Origin: Streptomyces sp. NRRL F-5126
GTDB lineage: Bacteria > Actinomycetota > Actinomycetes > Streptomycetales > Streptomycetaceae
Direction: 5' to 3'
Length of the DNA: 64,000 nucleotides
Assembly (NCBI RefSeq): GCF_000721265.1
Contig: NZ_JOFZ01000010.1
Coordinates: 186,001 to 250,000 of the forward strand
Below, one piece after another: positions 47,138 through 56,496 of the stretch (its first letter is position 1; every line of letters begins with the position of its first letter). Both the position numbers and the translations under genes were made by a program. The notes beneath the pieces were generated by a model. That model was not told the DNA's origin. It made no database searches and saw nothing but the letters and a program-made list of their open reading frames with translations.

Positions 47138-48275
47138 TGGCCACCGCCTTGCCCTCGGTGCCCGCCGCAGCGGCACCGCTGCCCGGCGCCGCTGCGGCGT
47201 CGGTCGGCGTCATGGGCTCGCCGAGCACGGCGAGCAGCCGCGCCCTCGGTACAACGCCCACGAGCGCGCCGTCCTCGCCGGTGACGGCGACGGCGACGCC
47301 GCTGGTCGAGCACGGCGTGAACAGCTCGATGATCGGCGTGTCCTCGGACACGGTCGCGGGCGCGGCCGCGAGGACGTCCTCTGCGGTGCGCAGCGTGCGG
47401 CCGTCGTCCGCCTTGCCCCCGAAGGCGGTCTCGGGCTCGGCCATGATGGCGCCGGCGGTGAGCACCCTGGACCGGTCGACGTCCTGCGTGAAGGAGGCGA
47501 CGTAGTCGTTGGCCGGGGTGACGAGGATGTCCTCGGCGGTCCCCTGCTGGACGATCTCGCCGTCGCGCATCACGGCGATGCGGTCGCCGAGGCGCATGGC
47601 CTCGTTGAGGTCGTGGGTGATGAAGACGATGGTCTTCTTCAGCCGCTTCTGCAGGGTCAGCAGCTGGTCCTGCATGTCGCGCCTGATCAGCGGGTCGAGC
47701 GCGCTGAACGACTCGTCCATGAGGAGCATGTCGGCATCGGTGGCGAGCGCGCGGGCCAGGCCGACGCGCTGCTGCATGCCGCCGGACAGCTCGTCGGGCC
47801 AGGACTTCTCCCAGCCGCCGAGCCCGGTCATCTCCAGCGCCTCACGGGCGTGCTCCTCGCGCTCCTTGCGCGGCTTGCCCTGGACTTCGAGGCCGTAGGC
47901 CGCGTTCTCCAGGACGCTGCGGTGGGGGAAGAGCGCGAAGTGCTGGAAGACCATGCTGATCTTCGTCGAGCGCACGTCGCGCAGCCCCTCCTTGGACAGG
48001 GCCGTGAGGTCCTGCCCGTCGAAGAGGACACGTCCCGACGTGGGTTCGAGCAGCCCGTTGAGCATCCGCAGCAAGGTGGACTTGCCGGAGCCCGACAAGC
48101 CCATCACCACGAAGATCTGCCCCGGCTCGACCGTGAAGGATGCGTCGATGACCGCGGCGGTCGTACCGTCGGCGCGAAGCTCCTCGCGGCCTGAGCCGTT
48201 CTGGAGCTTCGTCACGGCTTCATCTGGTCGTCTGCCGAAGACTTTGTACAGGTGTTCGGCTTCAAGCCTGGACAC
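47130..48275 (-). CDS. Glycine betaine/proline ABC transporter ATPase
   Basis: 381 residues from GTG 48275 behind GAGG. Order: Walker A GLSGSGKST, Q-loop VFQHFALFPH, signature LSGGMQQRVGLARAL, Walker B ADMLLMDESFSALDPL, H-loop FITHDLNEA. The C-terminal ~100 residues form a CBS-like module (GVVPRARLLAVLG) that in OpuA senses ionic strength. Drives the adjacent permease-SBP fusion. Confidence 0.95.
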   Translation of the reverse strand: MSRLEAEHLYKVFGRRPDEAVTKLQNGSGREELRADGTTAAVIDASFTVEPGQIFVVMGLSGSGKSTLLRMLNGLLEPTSGRVLFDGQDLTALSKEGLRDVRSTKISMVFQHFALFPHRSVLENAAYGLEVQGKPRKEREEHAREALEMTGLGGWEKSWPDELSGGMQQRVGLARALATDADMLLMDESFSALDPLIRRDMQDQLLTLQKRLKKTIVFITHDLNEAMRLGDRIAVMRDGEIVQQGTAEDILVTPANDYVASFTQDVDRSRVLTAGAIMAEPETAFGGKADDGRTLRTAEDVLAAAPATVSEDTPIIELFTPCSTSGVAVAVTGEDGALVGVVPRARLLAVLGEPMTPTDAAAAPGSGAAAAGTEGKAVASA

Positions 48276-48439
48276 ATAAACCTCACGAGTCGAACGGAGA
48301 AAACGGCCCACCACCCCCGCCGGGCGGGCCGTGGAGCGGCACGGGTTCGGCCCTCTGACCCGCTGCGGCGTGGTGAAGAGTGCGGGGCGGGTCCGCTCCG
48401 CATGCGCGTCTGCCCTCACTTGTACATACCAAACTTTTA

Positions 48440-48455
48440 TGTGAACTACGTCACA
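48440..48455. promoter_or_regulatory. Perfect CRP-type site between transporter and exonuclease genes
   Basis: TGTGA-ACTACG-TCACA fits TGTGAN6TCACA exactly and also GTGN6GNCAC, which I recall as the consensus for Streptomyces Crp. It lies between the divergent betaine transporter operon and the exonuclease gene. Could control either. Confidence 0.6.
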
Positions 48456-48524
48456 TCGTCTCGGCGTGTCGCCGTTGCCTGTGGGATGAGGCGTGTGTCA
48501 GTGGCCTACGGCATCATCGGCGAC

Positions 48525-49445
48525 GTGACGCGACGCCTGATGCTCCTCGACACCGCCTCCCTCTACTTCCGTGCCTACTTCGGCGTGCCCGAATCCGTGC
48601 GCGCGCCGGACGGGACGCCGGTCAACGCCGTGCGCGGCCTGCTCGACTTCATCGCCCGCCTCGTGCAGGACCACCGCCCGGACTCCCTGGTGGCCTGTAC
48701 GGACGCGGACTGGCGCCCGCAGTGGCGCGTCGACCTGATCCCCTCGTACAAGGCGCACCGGGTCGCCGAGGCGCACCCCGGTGGCACCGACGAGGAGGAG
48801 GTCCCCGACACGCTCTCGCCGCAGGTGCCGGTGATCGAGGAGGTGCTCGACGCCCTGGGCATCGCCAGGGTCGGCGTGCCCGCGTACGAGGCGGACGACG
48901 TGATCGGCACGTTCACCGCGCGGGCCACGGGCCCGGTCGACATCGTCACCGGCGACCGCGACCTCTACCAGCTCGTCGACGACGCGCGCGGCGTGCGCGT
49001 GCTCTACCCGCTCAAGGGCGTGGGCACGCTCCAGGTGACGGACGAGTCCTTCCTGCGGGCGAAGTACGGGGTGTCGGGCGCCGGGTACGTGGACCTGGCC
49101 CTGCTGCGCGGCGACCCGAGCGACGGGCTGCCCGGCGTGCCGGGCATCGGCGAGAAGACGGCGGCGAAGCTGCTGGACGCGTTCGGCGACCTGGCGGGGA
49201 TCATGGCCGCGGTCGACGACCCGCGCTCCCGGCTCACCCCCTCGCAGCGCAAGCGGCTGCACGAGGCGCGGGCGTACGTGGCGGTCGCGCCCGAGGTCGT
49301 GCGCGTCGCGTCGGACGTGCCGCTGCCGGACACCGGCGTCGCGCTGCCTCAGCGGCCGTGCGACGCCGAGGCGCTGGAGGCGCTGTCCGAGCGGTGGGGG
49401 CTCGGGGGCTCGCTCACCCGGCTCCTTGCCGCCCTGAGCCGATGA
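48525..49445 (+). CDS. 5'-3' exonuclease (polymerase I-type FEN domain)
   Basis: 306 residues from GTG 48525 (MTRRLMLLDTASLYFRAYFG); ATG 48486 is a longer possibility. Conserved acidic residues: LLDTASLYFR, ACTDADWRPQWR, YEADDVIGTF, VTGDRDLYQLV; helix-hairpin-helix GVPGIGEKTAAKLL. Standalone homologue of the N-terminal PolA domain that removes RNA primers or flaps. A CRP-type site lies upstream. Confidence 0.92.
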   Translation: MTRRLMLLDTASLYFRAYFGVPESVRAPDGTPVNAVRGLLDFIARLVQDHRPDSLVACTDADWRPQWRVDLIPSYKAHRVAEAHPGGTDEEEVPDTLSPQVPVIEEVLDALGIARVGVPAYEADDVIGTFTARATGPVDIVTGDRDLYQLVDDARGVRVLYPLKGVGTLQVTDESFLRAKYGVSGAGYVDLALLRGDPSDGLPGVPGIGEKTAAKLLDAFGDLAGIMAAVDDPRSRLTPSQRKRLHEARAYVAVAPEVVRVASDVPLPDTGVALPQRPCDAEALEALSERWGLGGSLTRLLAALSR

Positions 49446-49453
49446 GGTGTTAA

Positions 49454-49469
49454 GTTAGGCAAGCCTAAC
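49454..49469. promoter_or_regulatory. Iron box (DmdR/IdeR-type operator)
   Basis: GTTAGGCAAGCCTAAC is a near-palindrome inside TTAAGTTAGGC...GCCTAACC, matching the actinobacterial iron-box consensus. It lies 18 nt before the siderophore-interacting protein start. Confidence 0.85.
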
Positions 49470-49487
49470 CGATTTCGACCAGGGGAG

Positions 49488-50342
49488 ATGGCCGTGGCGG
49501 AGGAACAGCGCCGTAGGACGCCGAAGGCCCACGAGGCACGGGTCGTGCGCACCGAGCGGCTCACCCCGCACATGGTGCGGATCGTGGTCGGCGGCGAGGG
49601 ACTCGCCTCCGTCGCCTGCGGCGAGTTCAGCGACCACTATGTGAAGGTCCTGTTCGCCGCGGAGGGCGTCGCGTACCCGGAGCCGTTCGACATGGCCCGC
49701 ATCCGCGAGGAGTTCCCTCGCGAGCAGTGGCCCGCCACGCGTACGTACACGGTGCGGGCGTGGGACCCGGACGCACTGGAGATGACGCTCGACTTCGTGG
49801 TCCACGGCGACGAGGGCCTGGCCGGCCCGTGGGCGGCGCGTGCCGTGCCGGGTGAGACGGTGCGCTTCCTCGGCCCGGGCGGCGGTTACACGCCCGACCC
49901 CGAGGCCGACTGGCACCTGCTCGCGGGCGACGAGAGCGCGCTGCCCGCGATCGCGGCCGCGCTTGAGCGTGTCCCGTCCGGCGTTCCGGTGCACGCGTTC
50001 GTGGAGATCGACGAGGCGGCGGAGGAGCAGAAGATCGCCTGCCCCGACGGGGTGGACGTGACGTGGCTGCACCGGGGCGGGCGGCCCGTGGGCGAGGCGC
50101 TGGTGGCTGCCGTGCGCGATCTTGACTTCCCCGCGGGCGACGTGCACGCGTTCGTGCACGGTGAGGCGGCCTTCGTCAAGGACCTGCGCCGGCATCTGCG
50201 CCACGAGCGGCAGGTGCCCAGGGAGCGGCTGTCCGTGTCGGGGTACTGGCGCAGCGGCCACACGGACGAGGCGTGGCGCGCCGTCAAGCGTGAGTGGAAC
50301 GCGGCGGTGGAGCGGGAGCAGGAGGGCGCCGCCGGCGCCTGA
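49488..50342 (+). CDS. Siderophore-interacting FAD protein (ferric-siderophore reductase)
   Basis: 284 residues. FAD-binding barrel with RTYTVRAWD (the RxYTxR FAD motif) and FVVHGDEGLAGPWA, then a NAD(P)H-binding half with LLAGDESALPAI and the C-terminal SGYWRSGHTDEAWRAVKREW signature of SIP proteins. Reduces ferric siderophore after uptake. The iron box upstream implies repression by iron. Confidence 0.95.
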   Translation: MAVAEEQRRRTPKAHEARVVRTERLTPHMVRIVVGGEGLASVACGEFSDHYVKVLFAAEGVAYPEPFDMARIREEFPREQWPATRTYTVRAWDPDALEMTLDFVVHGDEGLAGPWAARAVPGETVRFLGPGGGYTPDPEADWHLLAGDESALPAIAAALERVPSGVPVHAFVEIDEAAEEQKIACPDGVDVTWLHRGGRPVGEALVAAVRDLDFPAGDVHAFVHGEAAFVKDLRRHLRHERQVPRERLSVSGYWRSGHTDEAWRAVKREWNAAVEREQEGAAGA

Positions 50343-50430
50343 GCCCGCGGCGGCGCCCGAGCCGCGAAACGCGCGCAGCCCCGGCGCGGCCCGTCGGCCC
50401 GGACGCGCGGGTGGCGGCAGGATGCCGTGC

Positions 50431-51798
50431 ATGACCGTTTCGGTGGCCCTGTTCACCTCCGACCTGCGCGTGCACGACCAGCCGGTGCTGCGCGCCGCGC
50501 TCCGCGCCGCGGACCGGGTGGTCCCGCTGTTCGTCCTCGACCGCGGCATCGCGCGGGCCGGGTTCGACGCGCCCAACCGGCGCGCCTTCCTGGCCGACTG
50601 CCTCGCCGCGCTCGACGCGGGTCTGCGGGAGCGCGGCGGACGGCTCGTCATCCGTACGGGTGACACCGCGACGGAGGTGCGCCGGGTGGCCCGTGAGACC
50701 GGCGCGCACGAGGTTCACGTAGCGGCCGGTGTCAGCCGGTACGCGCTGGAGCGCGAGGGGCGGCTGCGCGAGGCGCTGTCGGGTGCGGACTGCGAGCTGC
50801 ACGCGCACGACGCGGTCGTCACGGCCCTGCCGCCCGGCCGGGTGACCCCCTCGTCCGGCGACCACTTCGCGGTCTTCACCCCCTACTTCAGGCGCTGGCG
50901 GGAAGCGGGCGTGCGGGACGCGCTCGGCGCGCCCCGTTCCGTCGACGTGCCGCCCCTCGACGGTGAGGCGCTGCCGCGCCGCGACGCGGTGTCCGGCGTC
51001 TCCCCCGGCGTCCCCGAGGGCGGCGAGACGGCGGCGCGCGCGAAGCTCACGGCGTGGCTGCGCGACGGCGTCGAGGACTACGAGGACCGCCACGACGACC
51101 TGCCGGGCGACGCCACGTCACGCCTCTCCCCCTACCTGCACTTCGGCTGCCTCTCGCCCGTGGAGTCGGTGCACAGGGCGCGGCGCAAGGGCGGCCCGGG
51201 GGCGGACGCGTTCGTACGGCAGCTGGCCTGGCGCGACTTCCACCACCAGGTGCTCGCGGCGCGGCCCGCGGCGTCCTGGTCCGACTACCGTGAGCGCGGG
51301 GACCGGTGGCGCGAGGACGCCGGCACCGAGGCGGCGGTCGAGGCGTGGCGGCAGGGCCGCACGGGCTATCCGATCGTGGACGCCGCGATGCGGCAGCTGC
51401 GCCACGAGGGGTGGATGCACAACCGGGGCCGGCTGCTGGTGGCGAGTTTCCTCACCAAGACGCTCTACGCGGACTGGCGCACGGGCGCCCGGCACTTCCT
51501 CGACCTGCTCGTCGACGGCGACATCGCCAACAACCAGATGAACTGGCAGTGGGTCGCGGGTACGGGCACGGACACCCGTCCCAACCGGGTGCTGAACCCG
51601 CTCGCGCAGGCGCGGCGGTTCGACCCGCGTGGCGCGTACGTGCGCCGCTGGGTGCCGGAACTGGCGGCCGTCGACGGCGCGGCGGTCCACCAGCCGTGGC
51701 GCCTGCCGGAGCGGGAGCGCGCCGCGCTGGAGTACCCGGATCCTGTGGTGGACCTGGCGGAGGCCCGCGACCGCTTCCTGCGAGCGCGCAAGCCCTGA
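50431..51798 (+). CDS. phr: Deoxyribodipyrimidine photolyase (CPD photolyase)
   Basis: 455 residues. N-terminal antenna-chromophore domain (VSVALFTSDLRVHDQPVL), C-terminal FAD domain: RLSPYLHFGCLSPVESVHRA, FVRQLAWRDFHHQV, GYPIVDAAMRQLRHEGWMHNRGRLLVASFLTK (quoted in parts), DGDIANNQMNWQWVAGTGTD. FAD-contact and pyrimidine-dimer motifs look complete. Repairs UV-induced dimers using blue light. Confidence 0.95.
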   Translation: MTVSVALFTSDLRVHDQPVLRAALRAADRVVPLFVLDRGIARAGFDAPNRRAFLADCLAALDAGLRERGGRLVIRTGDTATEVRRVARETGAHEVHVAAGVSRYALEREGRLREALSGADCELHAHDAVVTALPPGRVTPSSGDHFAVFTPYFRRWREAGVRDALGAPRSVDVPPLDGEALPRRDAVSGVSPGVPEGGETAARAKLTAWLRDGVEDYEDRHDDLPGDATSRLSPYLHFGCLSPVESVHRARRKGGPGADAFVRQLAWRDFHHQVLAARPAASWSDYRERGDRWREDAGTEAAVEAWRQGRTGYPIVDAAMRQLRHEGWMHNRGRLLVASFLTKTLYADWRTGARHFLDLLVDGDIANNQMNWQWVAGTGTDTRPNRVLNPLAQARRFDPRGAYVRRWVPELAAVDGAAVHQPWRLPERERAALEYPDPVVDLAEARDRFLRARKP

Positions 51799-52490
51799 CG
51801 GCCTTGCGGCTCGGCACCGCTCCCGCGAGAGCCCGCCCGGGCGTGACGGGCCCGCCCCGCCGGGGCACCCGGCAACCGAAAACGGCCGACCGGCGAAGCC
51901 GGCCACACACCGCGGCAGGCCGTGGCCGCGGCACACCGGCGGACCGTTGGAGGCCGCCGCGACGGGCGGCACGCCAACGGGCCGCACCGAGGCCGACACG
52001 ACAGCGACAGGCCGCGGCCGCTGCCAGACAACCCGCCCCGGGCGCTGCCCCCGCGGGCGAACGAACACCGGTCCTGGCCGCCGCCCCGGGGCGTTGCGGC
52101 GCTGGTCGAGCGGCGGAGCCGGCCGGACACCACAGGGCCGACTGCCCAGTGCCCGGCACGAGCGGCGCCCTGCGGGCGGCCTGGCACGCCAACGGGCTGC
52201 ACCGAGGCCGACACGAGAGCGACAGGCCGCGGCCGCTGCCAGACAACCCGCCCCGGGCACTGCCCCCGCCGGCAAACGAACACCGGTCCTGGCCGCCGCC
52301 CCGGGGCGTTGTGGTCCTGGTCGAGCGGCGGAGCCGGCCGGACACCACGGGGCCGACTGCCCAGTGCCCGGCACGAGCGACCCTGCCGCGGCAGCGGGCA
52401 ACACCGGCGGACACACCGGGACGCGGCCCGGCACGCCGCGCGGCCCGGCACGCCACGCGGCTCGCGACTCGCGGCTGCGGCTCGCGGGGG
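51799..52490. repeat. Gene-free region with a 215-bp tandem duplication
   Basis: Two copies of a 197-bp unit (51968-52164 and 52183-52379), offset 215 bp with an 18-bp unrelated spacer, about 95% identical by eye. Each has short palindromes (GGCCGCGGCC; GCCCCGGGGC). No reading frame in either strand resembles a protein; the long minus-strand frames here are low-complexity shadows. The remaining flanks are G+C-rich with partial matches (e.g. CGGCGAAGCCGGCC, related to part of the unit). Function unknown. Confidence 0.75.
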
Positions 52491-55331
52491 TCAGGTGACC
52501 GAGCTGTACGCCACCACCCCGCGCCGTATGCCGTCGATCGCGCGGCGCGCGTTCCTCGCGACCGTGCTGCCGTCGGACGTGGGCGCCGCGGCGGCGATCT
52601 GGCCCAGTACGTCGATGACCTGCTTGCACCAGCGCACGAAGTCGCCCGCGGGCATCTCCGCCTCGCGCAGCACCTCGTCGAGCCCGCGCCCCGACGCCCA
52701 CGCGTACGCCGGCCATGCGAAGCCGAGGTCGGGCTCGCGCTGGCCGACGCCCTCCGCCTGGTTGATGCCTAGGTCCTCCTCCAGGGCGTCGAGGCGGCCC
52801 CAGATGCGCACCATCTCGCCGAGCGCCGCCTTGGCCGGGCCCGACGGCGTCTTCGGCACGACCGCGTCGTCGCTCTGGCGCGACTCGAAGACCAGCGCCG
52901 AGACGCACGCCGCGAGCTCCGCCGGGCCGAGGCCCTCCCACACGCCGTCGCGCAGGCACTCGCTCGCCAGCAGGTCGAGCTCGCCGTACAGGCGTGCGAG
53001 CCGCCGCCCGTGCTCGGTGACCTCGTCGCCCCGCAGGTAGTCGAGTTCCGTGAGCAGCGCCACGATGCGGTCGAACGTCCGCGCGATGGTGTTCGTGCGG
53101 CCCTCGATGCGCCGCTCAAGCTGGCGCGTGTCGCGCGTCAGGCGGTGGTAGCGCTCCGCCCACCGCGCGTGGTCCTCGCGCTCGTCGCACCCGTGGCACG
53201 GGTGGGCGCGCAGTGCGGTGCGCAGGCGGATGATCTCCCGGTCGTCCGCCGCCGCGGCACGCTGCCTGCGGTGGCGCTCCGGCACGATGTGCCCCGCCTT
53301 CGTGCGCAGCGCGGACGCCAGGTCGCGCCGCGACTGCGGGGAGCGCGCGTTGAACGACTTGGGAATGCGCATCCGCTCCAGGGGCTCGACCGGCACCGGG
53401 AAGTCGATCGACGCCAGCCGCTTGACCTGCCGCTCCACCGTCAGCACCAGGGGTCTGGGGCCCTCGTGGTACTCGACGCCCGCGTGTCCCCGGTGCCCGT
53501 TCGCGCGGCCCGCGGGCACCCCGGGGTCGAGCACCAGCGCGAGCCCGGCGAACTTGCCCGTCGGCACGTGGATCACGTCACCGGGCCTGAGCTTCTCCAG
53601 CGAGGTGGCCGCGGCGGCCCTGCGCTGCGCCGCGCCCTGCTTGGCCAGCTCGTTCTCGCGGTCCTTCAGCTCGCGGCGCATGCGCGCGTACTCCTCGAAG
53701 TCCCCGAGGTGGCACGTCATGCCCTCGCGGTAGCCCGCGAGGCCCTCCTCGTTGCGCTGGACCTGACGGGAGATGCCGACGACCGACCGGTCGGCCTGGA
53801 ACTGCGCGAACGACGTCTCCAGCAGCTCGCGCGAGCGGTGCCGGCCGAACTGGTGGACCAGGTTGACCGCCATGTTGTACGAGGGGCGGAAGCTGGAGCG
53901 CAGCGGGTAGGTGCGGGTGCCGGCGAGGCCCGCCAGCGCCCCCGGGTCCATGCCGCGCTGCCACAGCACCACCGCGTGGCCCTCGACATCGATGCCGCGG
54001 CGCCCCGCGCGCCCCGTGAGCTGCGTGTACTCGCCGGGCGTGATGTCCGCGTGCTGCTCGCCGTTCCACTTGACGAGCTTCTCCAGGATCACCGTGCGGG
54101 CCGGCATGTTGATGCCGAGCGCCAGCGTCTCCGTCGCGAACACGGCCTTGACGAGGCCGCGCACGAAGAGCTCCTCGACGACCTCCTTGAACGTCGGCAG
54201 CATGCCCGCGTGGTGGGCGGCGATGCCGCGCTCCAGGCCTTCGAGCCACTCGTAGTAGCCGAGGACGTGCAGGTCCTCCGACGGGATCGAGGACGTGCGC
54301 TCCTCGACGATCTCACGGACCGTCGTGCGCGCCTCCTCGTCGTTGAGCCGGAGGCCCGCGTACAGGCACTGCTGCACGGCTGCCTCGCACCCGGCCCTGC
54401 TGAAGATGAACGTGATCGCGGGGAGCAGGCCGTCCGCGTCGAGGCGCTCGATGACGTCGGGGCGCGACGGCGTCCAGATACGGGTGCGCCGCCTGCGCTC
54501 CCGCTCGCGGTCGGCCTCGCGGACCATCTTCCCGCGGCGCCGCTCGCGCGGGTTGTACGTGCGCTGGTTCTCCATCCTGGCCATGCGGACCAGGTCGGGG
54601 TTGACCTCGCGCTTGCCCTGACCGCGCCCGCCGTGGTCGGTCTCCTCCTCGAAGAGGTCGTACATGCGGCGCCCGGCGAGCACGTGCTGCCACAGCGGGA
54701 CGGGGCGGTGCTCGGAGACGATGACGGCCGTGTCGCCGCGTACGGTGTCCAGCCAGTCCCCGAACTCCTCGGCGTTGGACACGGTCGCCGACAGGGACAC
54801 CAGCGTGACCGACTCGGGAAGGTGGATGATCACCTCTTCCCACACGGCGCCCCTGAACCGGTCGGACAGGTAGTGCACCTCGTCCATCACGACGTATCCG
54901 AGGCCGTTGAGCGCCTGGGAGCCCGCGTAGAGCATGTTGCGCAGGACCTCGGTGGTCATGACGACCACCGGCGCGTCGGCGTTCACGCTGTTGTCACCGG
55001 TGAGCAGGCCGACCTTCTCGGGGCCGTAGCGGCTCACGAGGTCGGCGTACTTCTGGTTGGACAGCGCCTTGATAGGCGTGGTGTAGAAGCACTTGCGGCC
55101 CTCCTTGAGGGCCAGGTGCACGGCGAACTCGCCGACGATGGTCTTGCCGGATCCGGTGGGCGCGGCGACCAGCACGCCCTTCCCTGCCTCCAGTGCCTGG
55201 CACGCCTCGATCTGGAAGGGGTCGAGGCCGAACTCGTACATCTCACGGAACGGGGCGAGCGCTGTGGCCTGCACGGCGGCGCGGATGCGGGCGGCGGCGT
55301 AGCGCTCGGCGGGAGAAAGGTCCTCTGTCAT
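52491..55331 (-). CDS. helY: Ski2-like DEVH-box RNA helicase, HelY family
   Basis: 946 residues. Walker A LVAAPTGSGKT (about residues 47-57 of the protein), DEVH in VVMDEVHYLSDR, SAT motif LVSLSATVSN and motif VI QLTGRAGRRGID, followed by the long Ski2-type accessory region (YNMAVNLV, QVQRNEEGLAGY) and a helical C-terminus. Orthologous in position to M. tuberculosis HelY beside tatC. ATG 55331 follows a TAGGCT box at leaderless distance; GTG 55340 would add three residues. Confidence 0.94.
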   Translation of the reverse strand: MTEDLSPAERYAAARIRAAVQATALAPFREMYEFGLDPFQIEACQALEAGKGVLVAAPTGSGKTIVGEFAVHLALKEGRKCFYTTPIKALSNQKYADLVSRYGPEKVGLLTGDNSVNADAPVVVMTTEVLRNMLYAGSQALNGLGYVVMDEVHYLSDRFRGAVWEEVIIHLPESVTLVSLSATVSNAEEFGDWLDTVRGDTAVIVSEHRPVPLWQHVLAGRRMYDLFEEETDHGGRGQGKREVNPDLVRMARMENQRTYNPRERRRGKMVREADRERERRRRTRIWTPSRPDVIERLDADGLLPAITFIFSRAGCEAAVQQCLYAGLRLNDEEARTTVREIVEERTSSIPSEDLHVLGYYEWLEGLERGIAAHHAGMLPTFKEVVEELFVRGLVKAVFATETLALGINMPARTVILEKLVKWNGEQHADITPGEYTQLTGRAGRRGIDVEGHAVVLWQRGMDPGALAGLAGTRTYPLRSSFRPSYNMAVNLVHQFGRHRSRELLETSFAQFQADRSVVGISRQVQRNEEGLAGYREGMTCHLGDFEEYARMRRELKDRENELAKQGAAQRRAAAATSLEKLRPGDVIHVPTGKFAGLALVLDPGVPAGRANGHRGHAGVEYHEGPRPLVLTVERQVKRLASIDFPVPVEPLERMRIPKSFNARSPQSRRDLASALRTKAGHIVPERHRRQRAAAADDREIIRLRTALRAHPCHGCDEREDHARWAERYHRLTRDTRQLERRIEGRTNTIARTFDRIVALLTELDYLRGDEVTEHGRRLARLYGELDLLASECLRDGVWEGLGPAELAACVSALVFESRQSDDAVVPKTPSGPAKAALGEMVRIWGRLDALEEDLGINQAEGVGQREPDLGFAWPAYAWASGRGLDEVLREAEMPAGDFVRWCKQVIDVLGQIAAAAPTSDGSTVARNARRAIDGIRRGVVAYSSVT

Positions 55332-55420
55332 CTCGCTCACGAGCCTACCCGGCGCCTCCGACACTCACCTCGGTCTTTTGTGCGGGCGCACGGAGGCGGC
55401 CCGGGCGCGCCGTGACGCGC

Positions 55421-55452
55421 GTGAGGCCGGAGCCGCGGGGCTCCGGCCTCAC
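55421..55452 (-). terminator. Terminator hairpin between tatC and helY
   Basis: GTGAGGCCGGAGCC pairs perfectly with GGCTCCGGCCTCAC around GCGG (14 bp), 24 nt after the tatC stop. Confidence 0.85.
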
Positions 55453-55476
55453 AGAACGCGTGGCGTCCCGGGTGCG

Positions 55477-56427
55477 TCAGGTGACGTCGTCGTAGCCGTT
55501 GACCCGGTGGGTGCCGGCCGCGTCGGCCTGCTCGGGCAGCGCCGGCGTGGCGACCGGCTCCACGGTGTCCGTGTCCTCGGGATCCAGGTCGAGGTCGGAG
55601 GCCTCGTCGTCGGCCGGCCCCGCCTCCTCGATGCGGCGCTTGCGCCGGTCGTTCGCCAGGGCGACGAAGCACGCGGCGAAGTACAGGACCCAGATCGGGC
55701 CGGCGAGGACCAGCATGGACAGCGGGTCGGTGCTGGGCGTGGCCACGGCGGCGAACACCGTGATGCCCATGATCATGATCCGCCACCAGCCGATCATGCG
55801 CTTGCCGGAGAGGATGCCGACGAAGTTGAGCATGACGAGCAGCAGCGGCATCTCGAAGGAGAGGCCGAAGACGACGACCATGCGCGTCACGAGATCGAGC
55901 AGCTCGTCCAGCGGCAGCAGGTTGGCGACGTGGTCAGGCGTGAAGCCGAGGAGCACCCTCGCGGTGGTCGGCAGCACCTCGTAGGCGAAGAGGGCGCCGA
56001 GGAAGAAGAGCGGCACGCCGCTGCCGACGAAGGCGAGGGCGTACTTCTTCTCGTGCCGGTGCAGGCCCGGCGCGACGAACGCCCAGAGCTGGTACAGCCA
56101 GACCGGTGACGCACACACGACGCCGGCCATCAGGGACACCTTCAGCGCCAGGGAGAACGGCGCGATCAGGCCGTCCATCGTGACGTTGGCGCACGCCTCG
56201 CCCTTGGTGCGGGCGAGCGAGGTGAAGTCTCCCTTGCAGCCGACCGAACCGAGGATCGGGTTCGTGAAGAAGTTGATGATGTCGTTGTAGAAGTACGCGG
56301 CGACGCACGCGACGACGATGATGGCCAGGAGGCCCTTCGCCAACCTGTTGCGCAGCTCACGCAGGTGTTCCACGAGAGGCATGCGCCCCTCGGGATCCTG
56401 CGCTTGCGTACGGGCGGACTTGGCCAA
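55477..56427 (-). CDS. tatC: Twin-arginine translocase subunit TatC
   Basis: 316 residues. Six membrane segments; N-terminal MPLVEHLRELRNRL, then GEACANV..., FSLALKVSLMAGVVCASPVWLYQ, KKYALAFV, and TATCs conserved P loops. Long acidic C-tail typical of actinobacteria. The in-frame start is TTG 56427 (LAKSARTQAQDPEG), consistent with homologues that begin [ML]KSARK; GGGGAAG lies 5 nt before. ATG 56382 would truncate conserved residues. With TatA exports folded proteins. Confidence 0.95.
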   Translation of the reverse strand: MAKSARTQAQDPEGRMPLVEHLRELRNRLAKGLLAIIVVACVAAYFYNDIINFFTNPILGSVGCKGDFTSLARTKGEACANVTMDGLIAPFSLALKVSLMAGVVCASPVWLYQLWAFVAPGLHRHEKKYALAFVGSGVPLFFLGALFAYEVLPTTARVLLGFTPDHVANLLPLDELLDLVTRMVVVFGLSFEMPLLLVMLNFVGILSGKRMIGWWRIMIMGITVFAAVATPSTDPLSMLVLAGPIWVLYFAACFVALANDRRKRRIEEAGPADDEASDLDLDPEDTDTVEPVATPALPEQADAAGTHRVNGYDDVT

Positions 56428-56496
56428 CCCACTTCCCCATCTCGTGCGGCGGACTCACGCGTGCGGCGTGTCCGCTCCGGCCCCTGGTGTACGCGG

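Noticed and set aside
51118..52959. Very long minus-strand frames over phr, the repeat and helY
   Set aside because: Arg/Gly/Pro-rich low-complexity translation caused by high G+C; no start signal or motif. The repeat is treated as non-coding.
53010..55415. 801-codon frame opposite helY
   Set aside because: Antisense shadow of helY.
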